DNA from: Magnolia sinica
Lineage: Eukaryota; Streptophyta; Magnoliopsida; Magnoliales; Magnoliaceae
NCBI RefSeq assembly: GCF_029962835.1
Contig: NC_080578.1
Location: forward strand, 56,227,001-56,291,000
DNA: 64,000 nucleotides
Reading direction: 5' to 3'
In this document: positions 12,799 to 25,046 of the stretch, one piece after another
How positions within the stretch are numbered: position 1 is the stretch's first letter
Layout of the letters: the number at the start of each line of letters is the position of its first letter
Made by a program: the position numbers and the translations under genes
The notes under the pieces: model-generated
What the model was told of the DNA's origin: nothing
What the model saw: only the letters and a program-made list of their open reading frames with translations
The model's database searches: none

Positions 12799-13303
12799 AC
12801 AAAGCACACTTCAATAAAAATAAGAGAAGCACAACATGCTTAATAATGAATTATGCACCAGTTTTTTAACCAGTTACAGCCTAGTTAAAGAATCATGCAC
12901 CAGTTGTATAAGAAAACAAGTTACAGCCTGATTAAAGAATCATGCACCAGTTGTCATTAATTAGCACAAACAATTCAGCACTCCCTATTTACTCCCCTTG
13001 AGTAGCATATATATATATATATATATATATATCCACAAAACTAATTCTACTACTCCATATCCATTCTAAAGAGTCCAAACTACACCTTCTCCCCCTTTTT
13101 GTCACAATATGACAAAGGAAGCACATAAATGGAATAGAATAAGAAACAGAAGAGTAATAAAGAGATGAACTACTCAAGATATAATCAAGATAAAAGTTCA
13201 CAAACCATTAACCAGCTTAAACCAACGTTAGCAAACCAAATAAAGTTCACACACCATTAACCAAATAGTATTAAAGTTAATACAAACCAAAGGATAAAAA
13301 CAC
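12775..13303 (-). other. copia-1 3' untranslated stretch: short repeats, (AT)n, second purine tract
   Basis: Contains two to three copies of a ~50-bp unit with ATGCACCAGTT (12850-12955), an (AT)n run (13006-13032), and near 13086-13115 a second GTGACAAAAAGGGGGAGAAGG on the minus strand that mimics the true purine tract. No coding signal. Confidence 0.75.
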
Positions 13304-14458
13304 TCAATCAAATCCAGATGAAGGAACAGGAATAGTAGGATCAAGTCGATGAAGGCCCTTGTTTAAGCGCCTAAGATACTTGTGCATATATTTAAACCAT
13401 AGATCATGGGCAACATTCATATTTTTAAGCTTCTCCTCAAGAGCACGAAGACGAGCATCAAAATCAGATGGCACGTAATCCGAATCATTAGTAGAATCAG
13501 ATTTAAGCTCATTAAAGATATCATCCATATTAACATCATCAGGAGGAAGATCATCAGCCTCATCTGCATTTCTTGCTTCAACTCCACCAACACCAACATC
13601 CACTTGGCCAGGAGCCAATTTCAATTTCATCTTGTTTATATTAGAATTGTTAAAAATGAGATGATGGATAGGAGCCTCTCCAGCAGGCATAGCAACATGC
13701 ATGTTAATGACTAACATACTCATAAGATAAGCAAACGGAATATCACTATGACCTGGATGGGGACAAAACTGAATGATGAAATGACATATCAATGAAGGCA
13801 GACAGAGTTTAGTACTGGAGATAATAAAATGCAAAATCTGAACCATAAACGCAATCAGTTCAGTTTTGTTTCCTGAACGAGGATACATGTTTGAAATAAA
13901 AATTCTATGGAGAACCTTGTATTTGGGTAACAAATACTTTGAGGGGAGCGCATTCCCTTTATGTGTCCATTGCACATCCATATTACAAAGATCTCTAGTG
14001 AGCATGCATTTTTCTAATTATGAGGGTTTTTCAGTTAAAGTATGAATAGGAATACCCTCATCATTGACAGGTATATCCATAAGGCCAGATATCATATGGC
14101 GGTCTACATCAAATGGACCTTCTCTAGCATCAATTTTAAATGTTAAATTTTCATATAAAAATTCAAAGATGCATGCAAACATGGCCTGAGCAATAGATTG
14201 GTATGCTGGCCCACCCCAATGTAAGACGTTAGCTCATCCTACAGCTTGGAGGAGTGGAAGGATACCAAAAGGAGCAATGTGCTCAAGATCAACAAGACGT
14301 TCAACAATGACATTGCGCATATGCAAATCCTGCACATGTGCGGGATCATCTTCGGGTGATCGAAGATGGCACCGAGAGATGCGAGTTAATCTAGAAGATG
14401 ATGGACCACGAGATGTTTTCTTTTTCCCTCTAGCATCCATTTGCATGAAGAAACTCAA
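13304..14458 (-). pseudogene. env-like extra ORF of copia-1
   Basis: Reads leftward from ATG at 14458 (or the in-frame ATG at 14440, whose MDARGKKK start looks more natural) to the stop at 13304-13306, one frame of 385 codons broken by TGA at 14234-14236 and TAA at 14018-14020. It lies downstream of pol, where SIRE/Maximus elements carry a third, env-like ORF of unproven function. The N-terminal part is basic (KKKTSRGPSSSR), the middle has hydrophobic stretches near 13860-13700 (FIISSTKLCLPSL, FAYLMSMLVINM), and the C-terminal third is acidic then probably coiled coil (LRALEEKLKNMN). I see no convincing signal peptide or fusion peptide, so an envelope role is not supported by the sequence itself. 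Confidence 0.75.
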
Positions 14459-14896
14459 AGAATTAAGAAGATGCAGAAAGGATAGAGTGGGGTTTATAAA
14501 AATCAGATTTAAGAGTAGAAAACCCCAAAATCTTCAAGAGAACTTAAAATCAACCACTCCAAAGAAGAAAATGGACTGAATAGAGCATAAATCTACAAGG
14601 AAAACTAAAAAGATGCACTTACCTTGAAGAATGAAGCAGTTGGGTATGACTAGTCATGCCACCCGTTGGAGAAGAAGGAAGAAATGAAGAAGAAAACTTT
14701 TTTATCCCAAATAAAAGAGATCAGCGTGCTCCACGACCGGTCTTGGCCTATCCACGATAGGTCGTACCATGACCGGTCGAGCACGTCCTCAACTGGTCAT
14801 GTACCAATATAAATATGCATTTTTCATAAAAATTTAAAATTTAAACTAATAAATTATCAAATATATTTACATTATAATACACATATGCATGAATAT
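14459..14896 (-). other. Spacer between pol and env-like ORF with palindrome words
   Basis: Non-coding. Positions 14640-14805 carry at least five CGACCGGTC-like palindromic words of the same kind as the LTR array, although this is inside the element. Confidence 0.75.
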
Positions 14897-17800
14897 TCAA
14901 TTTAGATTGCACATACCAAGATCACATTTTAATTTATTAAACCTGCTTTTGTCGAGCGATTTAGTGAAAATGTCAGTAAGTTGAGTCTCAGTAGGAATGT
15001 ATTCTAAAGAAATCAGCTTTTCTTCCACTAATTCACGAATGTAATGATGCCTAATGTCAATGTGCTTGGTACGTGAATGCTGGATTGGATTTTTAGAAAT
15101 ATTTATTGCACTGGAATTATCACAATATAATATCATTGATTCCTGTGCCATTCCATAATCGCCTAACATATGTTTCATCCAAATAAGCTGAGTACATGCA
15201 TTTTTTGCTACAATGTATTCAACCTCAGTAGTTGAGAGCGATATAGAACTTTGCTTCTTCCTAAACTAAGAAACCAAACAATTTCCAATATAAAAACAAC
15301 CACCACTGGTTGATTTTCTGTCATCGATATTCCCAGCCCAATCAGCATCGGAGTACCCAGCCAATTGAACACTAGTATCATATAGATATCAAAGACCCAA
15401 ATTAACAGTACTTGCGACATATCGAATAATCCACTTAACAGTAGTTAGATGTGACTCTTTAGGATCAGATTGATATCTAGCACAAATACCAACACTAAAA
15501 GCAATATCAGGTCTACTTGTAGTTAAATAAAGTAAACTACCAATCATACTGCGATATAATTTAGGATCCACACATTTACCTGTAGAGTCCTTTAAGAGTT
15601 TTAAAGTTGTACTCATAGGAGTATCAAAATTCTTACCATTCTCAAATCTGAACTTTTTGATTAAGTTCAGAGCATATTTAGTTTGAGAAATGAAAATGCC
15701 ATCAGGTTGTTGTTTTACTTGCAACCCTAGGAAATAGTTTAATTCCCCAATCATGCTCATTTCGAACTTAGATTTCATTAAATCTATAAACTCAACAGTC
15801 ATGTTAGTATAGGTAGATCCATAAATAATATCATCAACATAGATCTGAACCATTAAGATATCATCGTTATGTTTTTTAACAAAAAGAGTCTTATCTACAC
15901 TTCCCATTTGAAATTTATGACTTAGTAAAAACTTTGTCAATTTTTTATACCATGCCCTGGGAGCTTGTTTGAAACTGTAGAGAGCCTTTTTAAGGCGATA
16001 CACATGAGCAGTGGTCTTGGGGTATTCAAAACCCATTGGTTGTTCAACATACACTTCTTCATGTAGATCACCATTTAAGAAGGCACTCTTCACATCCATT
16101 TAATAAATTTTAAATTTTCTATAGCAAGCACTGGATATGATTAGTCTGATTGATTCAAGACGAGCTACTGGGGCAAAGGTTTCATCATAATCAATACCCT
16201 CAATTTAAGTGTACCCTTGTACAACCAGTCTAGCCTTGTTTTGAATTATATTACCAAGTTCATCAGACTTATTTTTAAAAATCTATTTAGTTCCTATAAT
16301 ATGTTTATCTTTGGGTCTAGGAACAAGATACCAAACATCATTTCTCATAAATTGGTTAAGTTCTTCTTGCATAGCTACTATCCAGTTCTCGTCTGTAAGT
16401 GCTTCTTTTACGTTAGCCGGTTCTATCTGGGATGTAAAGCACACGTAATTACACATATCTTCTAGTTGTCTATGAGTGCGCACACCAGTGAGATGGTTTT
16501 CAAGAATTTGAGTAGTTGGATGATCTTTAATAGTCCTCTATTCAGTATTAGTTTGATTTGATGAAGTACTTGGTTTGGCAATTAAAAGAACTTCATCATT
16601 ATCTGAACTTGGGGCAGGTATATTCAAGTGATCATCTATGACCACATTAATAGATTCTTGAATCATACTAGTCCTCCTGTTCAGTACGTAATATGCGCGA
16701 TTGTTTAAAAAATATCCTAAAAAGATCCCTTCATCCCTTTTAGTGTCAAACTTTCCTAGATTTTCATGATCACGTAAAATATAGCACTTGCTGCCAAAAA
16801 CTCGAAAGTATTTGACAGTAGGATTCTTATCGAACCACATTTCATAGGCAGTTTTTTTATTTGACATACTTATATAAACCCAGTTAATTATACAACAAGC
16901 AGTATTTACGGCTTCAGCCCAAAGGTTTTTAGGGAGCTTCGTACTATTTAACATTACATTTCCCACTTCTTAAAGCACTCTATTTTTTCTCTTCACAATT
17001 CTATTTTGTTATGGTGTTTTGGGCGTAGAGAATTCATGTTATATTCCCTAATCGCTATAGAATTTCTCAAAACTGCTATTCTCGAACTCAGATCCATGAT
17101 CACTACGGATCATACAAACGTGAGAACCTTTTTCAATTTGGATTCATTTGAGAACTCTTTTTACTTCATCAAGAGTTTCTGATTTATCTCTTAAAAAAGC
17201 TACCCAAGTGAATCTGGTATAATCATCCACGATTACTAGTATGTATTTTTTGTCACCTCGACTCTCCGTCCTGTTTAGTCCTATAAGATCCATGTGGAGA
17301 AGCTCGAGTGGTCTTGATGTGGCATTGGATTTCACCTTTTTGTGAGAGCTCCTTGTTTGTTTGCCAATCTGGCATTCACTACATATTTTGTCCACTTTTT
17401 TTGATTTAGGTAGACCTCTTATTAGTTCTATCTTGCTCAATCTGTCTAAATTACAGTAGTGTACATGTCCAAGCTGTTTATGCCATAATTCTGTTTCGTC
17501 GGTATGGACTATGTAGCACGATTGATTAGATGAGCTACCATCTTTTAAAATATAGCAGTTTTCAGAAGTCTTGCAACCAATTAATATTACAGAACCCTTT
17601 TTGTTTAAAATTTCACAACCTTTATTAGAAAATTTCACATTATGATTGTTATCACATATTTGAGATATGCTTAACAGGTTGTGTTTTAGCCCTTCAACAT
17701 ATAAAACATTCTTAAATAAGGGGAGGTTATAGAGTTGAACCGTACCTTGGCCAATAATTTTGCGGTTGCTACCATCACCAAATGTGACTGACCCATCAGT

Positions 17801-18299
17801 CATATCTTTAAGATCGGTGAATAAAGCCTTGTCACCTATCATATGCCTAGAGCACCCACTATCAAGGTACCACTTTGAATCGCTTGTAGCTTTGAAAGCA
17901 GTGTGGGCAACCAAGCAAGTAACCTTAGGAACCCATTTCATAACTATTTTGGGTTTAGGAGTATAGTTGGTCTTCTTGTATTTGTAATTGATGTACGAGT
18001 GACCCACTGAGTTAGATTTTAAGAGCTCCTTAACCAAATCAACTATTTTTTCAGCTAAAAGGGTTTAGTTTTGAGTTTTATAGTTGACATAATTTCTTTT
18101 AGGTTTTTGAAAAGTTCTAGCATTTTTAGAAAGACTTTGATTAATACTTTTCCCTTTTGAGTTAGAGGTTTCTCCTTTCACAAATTTAGGAGTATTCTTC
18201 TATTTAGAAGGTATAATCTTATCATAGCCCAACTCGGATCTGTCGCCACATTTTCTAGATCCGGATAGAAGTTTTTCAAACTTTGGATCTCCTTGGGCA
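14897..18299 (-). pseudogene. pol of copia-1: protease, integrase, reverse transcriptase, RNase H (broken)
   Basis: Continues the gag frame. In order: protease with YLDSGCSRHM (~17870); integrase zinc-binding H-H-C-C with LWHKQLGH and CSECQIGK (~17490-17360), then the catalytic core starting at HMDLIG (~17300) and IVDDYTRF (~17230); reverse transcriptase from about 16250 with [17 protein letters not shown] (16099) and the active-site YVDD (~15840); RNase H with YSDADWAG (~15350) and YCDNSSAINISKNP (15120). The end is at 14897. The RT core of 236 codons (15389-16099) is open, but about a dozen stops interrupt the rest, notably in the integrase core (16970-17145) and just before the RT. Order integrase before RT marks Ty1/copia. 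No frameshift is needed between 19534 and 14897. Confidence 0.93.
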
Positions 18300-19668
18300 T
18301 ACCTTCATGTATCCTTTAAACTCAAAAGTGAAGAGTTTTCAAGCTTAAGTTTATCATTTTCAGATTTAAGTTTTTCAACTAGGGAGGTTTTAAATTCTAA
18401 ATCACATTTAAACTTTTCAAAACAATCTGAAATATTGAATTTTTCTAAAACAAGAGACTCAAAATTTTCTTTAAGCTTTGAAATTTTTTCCTCTTGAAGT
18501 TTAAGTTTGACAGCAATTTTACAAATTTCCTTGTATAAGGCATTGTAAGCATCTTGAAGATCATCTTTATTTTCACAATCACTATTCAAATTTTCTTCAC
18601 TTATTGAATCATCGTTATCTGAAAAAGTGAATTTGGCTAGGGTCATAAGGGCTTTAACTTCATTGCCTGACTCAATTTTAGAATCTTCTGATTCAGAAAA
18701 GGCTTCAGAATCAGAGGATTCATCCCAAGTAGCCAACATACTCTTCTTTTTGGGTTTGTCCTTTTTAGGACACTTGTTTGCTAAATACCCGTATTCTTGG
18801 CAGTTGTAACATTGACTATCTTTTAAAGATTTTCACGTTTTAGTTTTAGATCTTTTCTTATCATTTGATTTTTAAAAATCAACCCTCTTTTTACTTTTGA
18901 AAATCTTGTAAAATTTTTTTGCTAAAAGAGCCATATCGTCTTCAGAATGTTCTAAATTAGAATTTTCTTGAGAAATACATTTAACAGATTTAAAAGCAAT
19001 AAATTTGCCTTTAGGAGCTTTAAAATTTAATTCATAGGTATGTAAAGACCTAACTAGTTCTTCTACCCTCATATTATTCATATCACGAAGTTCCTGGATC
19101 ATGGTTACCTTATAATTGAACCATTCAGGAAGTGAGTGTAGTATCTTTGCACACACTTTACTTTCTGGGATTTTATCGCCAAGACCCCACATAGAGTTTA
19201 CAATGTCATTTAATCTTGTATAAAAGTCCATAAACATTTCGTTTTCTTCCATATGTATTTCCTCAAATTTGGTTGTGAGGAGTTGGACTTTAGATTTCTT
19301 GACAATTGTTGTACCCCCGTGTGTCATTTCTAAAATATCCCAAGCTTGCTTTGTAATATCATAAGATATAATTCTTTTGAATTTATCTGGTGATAGTACG
19401 CAAGTAATTGCATTTAGTGCTTTTACATTGGCACTACTCTCATTTTTCTGAAGAGTGGTCCATGAGAAATACAGTGAAATTTTTATTGATTTTGAACCAT
19501 CGACACCAGTTACTTCCATGGTAGAGGGGTCCATTTAGTCACTGTGACTTGCCACACACTCTCATCCATTGATTTGATGAAAATTCTCATCCTGGCTTTC
19601 CAATAGGTATAGTTGGAGCCGTCAAATGGTGGAGGCCTAATGACTGAAAGGCTATCAAAATTTAACAT
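18300..19668 (-). pseudogene. gag of copia-1 (broken)
   Basis: Best start is ATG at 19668: MLNFDSL is followed by the gag N-terminal words DGSNYTYWKARM. A frameshift near 19530 moves the frame to the one starting at 19534, which then continues into pol. UBN2-type domain at 19534-18872 (QAWDILEMTHGGT, SMWGLGDKIPESK, VEELVRSLHTYEL). A zinc knuckle follows near 18820-18780, CYNCQEYGYLANKC, in which the usual histidine is tyrosine. Positions 18740-18305 encode an acidic then coiled-coil region (LQEEKISKLKENFESL), usual for SIRE gag. Stops lie near 18870, 18835 and 18303. Gag-pol together is about 1590 codons, normal for the lineage. Confidence 0.9.
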
Positions 19669-19739
19669 CTTATATATATAGCTTAGATCGTTAGCTCAGG
19701 AAATGAATCCAAGAGTAAAGAATTAAAAATGAGCTATTA

Positions 19740-19754
19740 GGCTCTGATACCAGT
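19740..19754 (-). other. Primer-binding site of copia-1
   Basis: Minus strand reads ACTGGTATCAGAGCC, an exact match to the tRNA-Met initiator type, directly after the LTR end at 19755. Confidence 0.9.
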
Positions 19755-20925
19755 TGAAAAGGCTAATCAATATGTCCTAGAGGGGAGGGTGAATAGGATA
19801 TGCCAAATTTAAAATAATTACAGTGGAATTTAATAATAAGATAACCAAATAAAGGAAATCAATTCACAATGTTGAAATGAAAAGCTACCTCAATAAACAA
19901 GTATTAAGAGGTTAATACAAATGTTGTTCTGAGGACAACCTTACACCATAAAAACCAAGAGTTTATGGCAGGACAACCTTATTTCTAGAACGTTCTTTAT
20001 ATCAAAAACTCAAACTGAAAAGGAATGAATAAATAGTAAGGAATTGAAATAAATTGCAAGAATTTAAATCTAAATTATTACAACATTCCCCACTGTGCTT
20101 GAAATGTAAATATTACAACATTCACATCCACACATACATTCCACAAATTTGAATGATAAAAGATAGGAAAAATAAATCACACATCCACAAAACACAAAGT
20201 GTTATAGTTCGCCTGTGTGTTCACCAACTGTTATAAAACATTCACACAGCTTGCTACTCCACTCCTAATATCCTCACATAGGGGATATCAGCATTCACTA
20301 TCAAAATAGCTTTCACAAGTTCACCTAAAACCTTCACAATTGTGTCTTTCAAAGGGCTTACACAATTCAAAAACCTCTCTTTCTGAGTTTTCTGGCTCTC
20401 CTTGGATAACCAACACAATGAGATTTTTCTGGCGAATCCCAAAAGAAACCAAAAAGAATGTAAATTACAATAATATAAAATACCTGGATTTCTCCTTTTG
20501 TTTGAAGCAGCCCGGAAGAACCAATCGGAGTAGAAGTTCGAATGTAGAAATTCAATGTCCAATACTCACTTTGATATGGTTGTAAGTTCTAATTGATTTT
20601 AAATTAAACCAGATGGGCTAGCTATATTTGATTTTGATTCCAAGAAGAAGAAATACAACAATTCCTCTTTTCAATTCAGATTGGAATGTAGAAACAAAAT
20701 CAAATTAATAAAGCTAACAAAAGAGAATATTAAATAATCACAATGTAGCTTAAAAATGAACACAAACTTATCTCAGAGTAATGCCTTGATTTTACTTGAA
20801 TTGTATTATCAAACACTGAAATTCATCGTCTATTTATAGTTGTAGAAATCATATCTACGACTGGTCCTGAGTACTCCACGACTGGTCGTAGATGAAACGG
20901 ATTTTTAAAATTTTAAGCGCGATCG
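19755..20925 (-). repeat. copia-1 5' LTR, distal part
   Basis: Collinear with 10853-12025 of the 3' LTR. The last five bases GATCG (20921-20925) are one copy of the target duplication of the nested solo LTR. Confidence 0.92.
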
Positions 20926-23900
20926 TGTAACGCCCTGAAATTCGGGGGTCGAGCATAACTCAGCTCCCGAGTTCCAAAACATCACTTATGCAACATATTT
21001 AATGATGAATGTATGTTGGCTGTATTAGCGCATAAAACATGGAATAGATTAAGCCAAAACACAGATATGATTCAGGGATAAGTGAATAAAGCAAGCGGAA
21101 GACTTATAGAAATATATGTGAACAAGTGTAAATCCCTGAAGTACATATACAAACCAGGTCGTATGAAAGTGTTACTTAACAAAATTATAAGTATCAAGCT
21201 ACATCATTTAAATTCCCAAAAATAATCCTAGCATCCTGCGCATCAGACCAAGGCTCGCTAAAACCTGTCTGAAAACTGCATATAGGAGAAAGCAGCCTCA
21301 TCATCATCCAGCTCCCTCTCTGCCTCAGAAGTCGCATCCACATCTGCAACATCAGAACCTAAGATAGAGTCTGGTGGGTGTTTAACACCGTCCCAGAAAC
21401 GTGGGAGTGAGTGATCAACTCAGTGGAACAATAAGGCATCGGTTAACATGTTATCAGTTCAATCAAACAGTAATGATAAAGCAGGACAATTAAATAAATC
21501 CTAAGTACTCTTGTTAATGCAAGGATGTATGCAATATGATGCGTGCCCTCACGCGTACACCCTCAACGTCTTCATCTTACGTTACGCATGACATCGCCTC
21601 AAAGTGCGCCACATCTACAAAGCACATGCAAATGCGGTGCATGAATATGATTACCAAGTTGTTATTAGTCCAATTCATACAGCAGGATTGGGAAGCTAAG
21701 ATACCTTCCTCATATCACCATCCAAACAGTGATCCATACTAGGGTCGTCAATCCTAGACATCTCATACAATCATATGTTTGAGGTCGTAGCAAAGGGCTC
21801 ATCACCAATCAATGCACGCCTTTCATGCCTTTACTACCACAATTTGGCTCGTCACCTCCTTGCGGTATCCAGGTATGCTCGAGGTCACTACAAAGGGCTC
21901 GTCACCAATCAATGTAGGATAATCGGCTCACGAGTTTAGTTGCTCACTGGTCACTATGGGGAGGCTCGTCACCCCAGCGTAGGCCGACAGCTCGACCACG
22001 GTGTCCCATACCACCATGTCTGGCTCATGAGTCTTAGCGGATCAAGGTACCATGGTTAATAGGATTTCACTGGTAAGTTCGGTACCCTAGATTCAAGCAG
22101 TAGCGTCCATACATGGTGAACATACATCGGACAATCGGGTTACTTGATGAACTCGACTAGCACGAGCGCACATTGAGTTGAGCGACATAGAGTGCGCAAA
22201 CACTCCGCGTGGCCAAACCACTGCCGACAACTCTAATACGGCTCGGGTTCGTCTAATACGTCTCACGTGGCGAAAGCAATCGCAACCACGAACGTAGAGT
22301 CGATTACCAATTTCCTGGACTAAGGCATAGTCTCAAACAACTTACACTACAACAGATATTCATGTTGAACGTAGAACAGTAATGGAACAACAACTTAAAT
22401 CATGGTACATACGCATCTGAAGAATATCAACTTAACATAAGTGTAAGCACAAGTAGTGCTTGAATTTAAATAACAAGGAATGTAACTGCATAAAGGAAAT
22501 CATGCGCATCAATAGGAGTGTTGAGAATGACTTCTCAACGCCTGCAATTAGTGTAACAAATTACACTTTAGATCATTCATGCATTTCTACAAACACTTAA
22601 CATACATGGAACAACATACATGACGTATGTTGAAATGCATGCATTTTGACAATTCCTTTTACCAAGGAGTTGTCATACATGCATCTAGCATACATACATG
22701 ACAAATAATCATGGCAAACGTAAGTGCATATTTTATACGTATACGGTACTTTATAAATACACATAGAATACACAAATCTCAATATAGCACATGCATATCA
22801 GGAAAGCAACGTAAACACAACATTTAGCATGTGAAATCTTATCCATGACAAGAATAAATCACTAACTGGCATTGAAAGCCTTGAAAACCATAACCTATAC
22901 ACTTAAAGTCCGTACATTAAGCAAGGAAAAAAACACCGAACTGATTTAGACGAGATGTCTTCGTCAACGGTGATAGAATACCCTAAAACAAGGATAGAAG
23001 TGAGATACGACAACACCAAGACTAATCTAAGCTCTAACACAGATTAGGGTTAGATTAACTTACCCCACAATGAACTCAGAATCGTCAGAAGAACGATTCA
23101 AAGTGAAGGTTCAAAGATGAAGAGGAACAAGGAAGAATCCAAGGTGATTCACCAACTTATCTCTCTCACTTTCTCTCTCCTTTCCACTCTCTTTCCAAGC
23201 TAGGGTTAGAGAAAATTCGTATGGAAAAGAGAGCTAGGGTTTAAAGACTATAAATAGGCCTCAACTTGACGAAAGTAACCCCAGGGTCAAGGTATACTTA
23301 GGTTATAACCAAAGCATGCCTTTCTCGATCCAACGAAGCACTTCTGGTGGGCCTATAACCACGAAAGGTCAGACTTAAGCTCCTTGACCATGGATCTAGG
23401 TCAAGCTGAGTTTTCATACCGACCGGCTCTTCAGATCAGCAGTGGCGGACTACACTCAAATCAACGGTCACGGAATCTCGATCAGGTCCACAAGCACTAG
23501 GATATGCCTAGGCCAACTATCCTGATCAGAGGGTGAAATTGGGTCAGAATCCAACGGTCAGATAGCTTAAAATCGTCGCGCAAGCGACACGACTCAGATT
23601 TCATAAAAACTTATTAAATTCCAACCGTTCTCACACTCTTCACTCCGAACTCAATCAAATCGACCCAGAACATCAGATGGACTTGATTTTTGAGGTGATG
23701 ACCAAGCCCAACTCGGTGACCGCAACAGCCTAAGATCATCGCCATCGGACTTTCGACGCGCGGTCCAGGTCTGATCCAAATATTCCAAAAATTCCCCAGA
23801 ACAGCTGGATTTAGCGATGGATCCCAGGTTTCAGAGTAACGTAGCGCTAACTAATCTACAAGTTCAGAGCCATGCAGATACAATTTAAAGTGACTGATGT

Positions 23901-23989
23901 GAATTTCACAAGTAATCGAGTATAGCGCTAATTACCCCAAAAAGAACTACTTAAGGAAAGATTAGCACAAAAATTCCAAGGTCGTTACA
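20926..23989 (-). mobile_element. Solo LTR of a Tekay/Del-type element
   Basis: 3064 bp, flanked by perfect GATCG duplications (20921-20925 and 23990-23994); the other copia-1 LTR shows the empty site at about 12025. Begins on the minus strand with TGTAACGACC and ends with GGGCGTTACA. It is the same family as the LTRs of the element at 39191-52601 (3121 bp): shared ends, the shared phrase around TGGACCGCGCGTCGAAAGTC, the GA-rich leader and the ~100-bp internal repeats. It is visibly more diverged from those two than they are from each other. There is no interior, so LTR-LTR recombination removed it. Confidence 0.92.
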
Positions 23990-23994
23990 GATCG

Positions 23995-24736
23995 GATCAG
24001 ACCGTTCCACGACTGGTCGAAGGTAGTCCACGATCGGTCGTGTGCCTCCCACGACTGGTCATGAACACCCTAAGATCGCTCGTGAGATGCCAAAAATGGT
24101 TGTTGTAGTTTGATTCGTATCTCCACGAATGATCCAGGTTGGAGTCGACACTGTTCCTACGACCGGTCGAACAGTCTCCAGGATTGGTCGTAGCTCAACC
24201 ACAAAATTCTAAAAAATTACAACTTAGGACTCGTCCTGAAATTTCTTAGACTAGTTAAGCCAGTGGTAGGACTAGTCAAACAAGGTTTAGGACTAGTCTT
24301 AGAACAGAGCAATTACATGTAAATAGATTCAATTTAAGTTATGTATCCAGAATGACCTACCCTAAGGTCAATCTAAGGTCAATCATACCTTAGAAGTGAG
24401 GTTTGAACATTGAGACTTTAGTTCTTCAGATGATAGTTGACCTTTAAAGATTGTAAAGCTTAAGATCTCTGTAGTTGATGTAGCATTGAACTTGAGATCT
24501 TCTAGAGCTTGAATTATACTTCATCTTAAATTGTATACATTGAGTCTTTGAATAAGGTCGCTTCTTTTGATGTAGCATATACTAGCATAGATTGAAGTAG
24601 TTATTCGTTCTTGACCTGAAGCAAAGTGATGCAGTGTCTTGAACATATAACACGACATGCTACAAAAGACACAGGTTGTGTTTTTGGCACCACAAAATTT
24701 GACAACCAAAAGAGGATACAAACCATAGCGCTTACA
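23995..24736 (-). repeat. copia-1 5' LTR, proximal part
   Basis: Collinear with about 12030-12774. Carries the rest of the palindromic CGACTGGTCG-like array (24000-24310). Confidence 0.9.
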
Positions 24737-24741
24737 GATTG

Positions 24742-25041
24742 ATTGATGGGACATGATGTAGAGATTCTCTTAGGATTACAAAAGCATGGTGTTTTCCTCA
24801 AACTGAACGCGGGTCCACATATCAAGGCCAGGGTATCGAATCGGTATGCAGGATGCGGCATTGGAACCGCAGCGACAGTGTGGTCATAATGGTACAATTC
24901 TCGGGTTGAGCCGACTCTAGAATACGGGACATGACTTAGGGTTGTGTGCAAATGCAGTCTACGCATTGTGGGTCACTAGAATTCGATGGGAAGGATCGCG
25001 GGAGTCGACAGAACAGTACGGACTAGGATACAAGTCTTACA
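24742..25041 (-). repeat. Giant LTR, right (5') copy, last part
   Basis: Matches 5583-5882 of the left LTR: the end of the (GATT)n run and the CpG-rich U3 start, down to TGTAAGAC at 25041. Followed by the duplication TCCAA (25042-25046). Confidence 0.9.
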
Positions 25042-25046
25042 TCCAA

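Larger units (their letters stand above)
10853..24736 (-). mobile_element. copia-1, complete but dead SIRE-type LTR retrotransposon
   Basis: The 3' LTR (10853-12774, 1922 bp) and 5' LTR (19755-24736, about 1913 bp without its nested solo LTR) both run TGTAAG...TTTTCA on the minus strand. Order on the minus strand: 5' LTR, primer site, gag-pol in one frame, env-like ORF, purine tract, 3' LTR; this is the SIRE/Maximus plan. It lies in a (GATT)n run, so the flanks GATTC (10848-10852) and GATTG (24737-24741) cannot be a clean test of the duplication. In a 230-bp sample the LTRs differ at about 9% of sites by eye. Confidence 0.92.
1101..25041 (-). mobile_element. Non-autonomous gypsy-like element with giant LTRs and a 411-bp interior
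   Basis: Two LTRs (1101-5882; 6294-10852 plus 24742-25041) begin on the minus strand with TGTAAGAC and end with GCGTGACA or GCATGACA. They are about 4782 and 4859 bp once the nested copia-1 is removed. Flanks are a perfect duplication TCCAA at 1096-1100 and 25042-25046, so this is one real insertion. The 411-bp interior keeps a tRNA-Met-type primer site and a purine-rich tract but has no gag or pol. It must have been moved by proteins of another element. The style of the 3' end recalls Tekay/Del chromoviruses, which is inference. By eye the LTRs differ at roughly 10% of sites in a 185-bp sample, consistent with its being older than its inserts. Confidence 0.9.
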
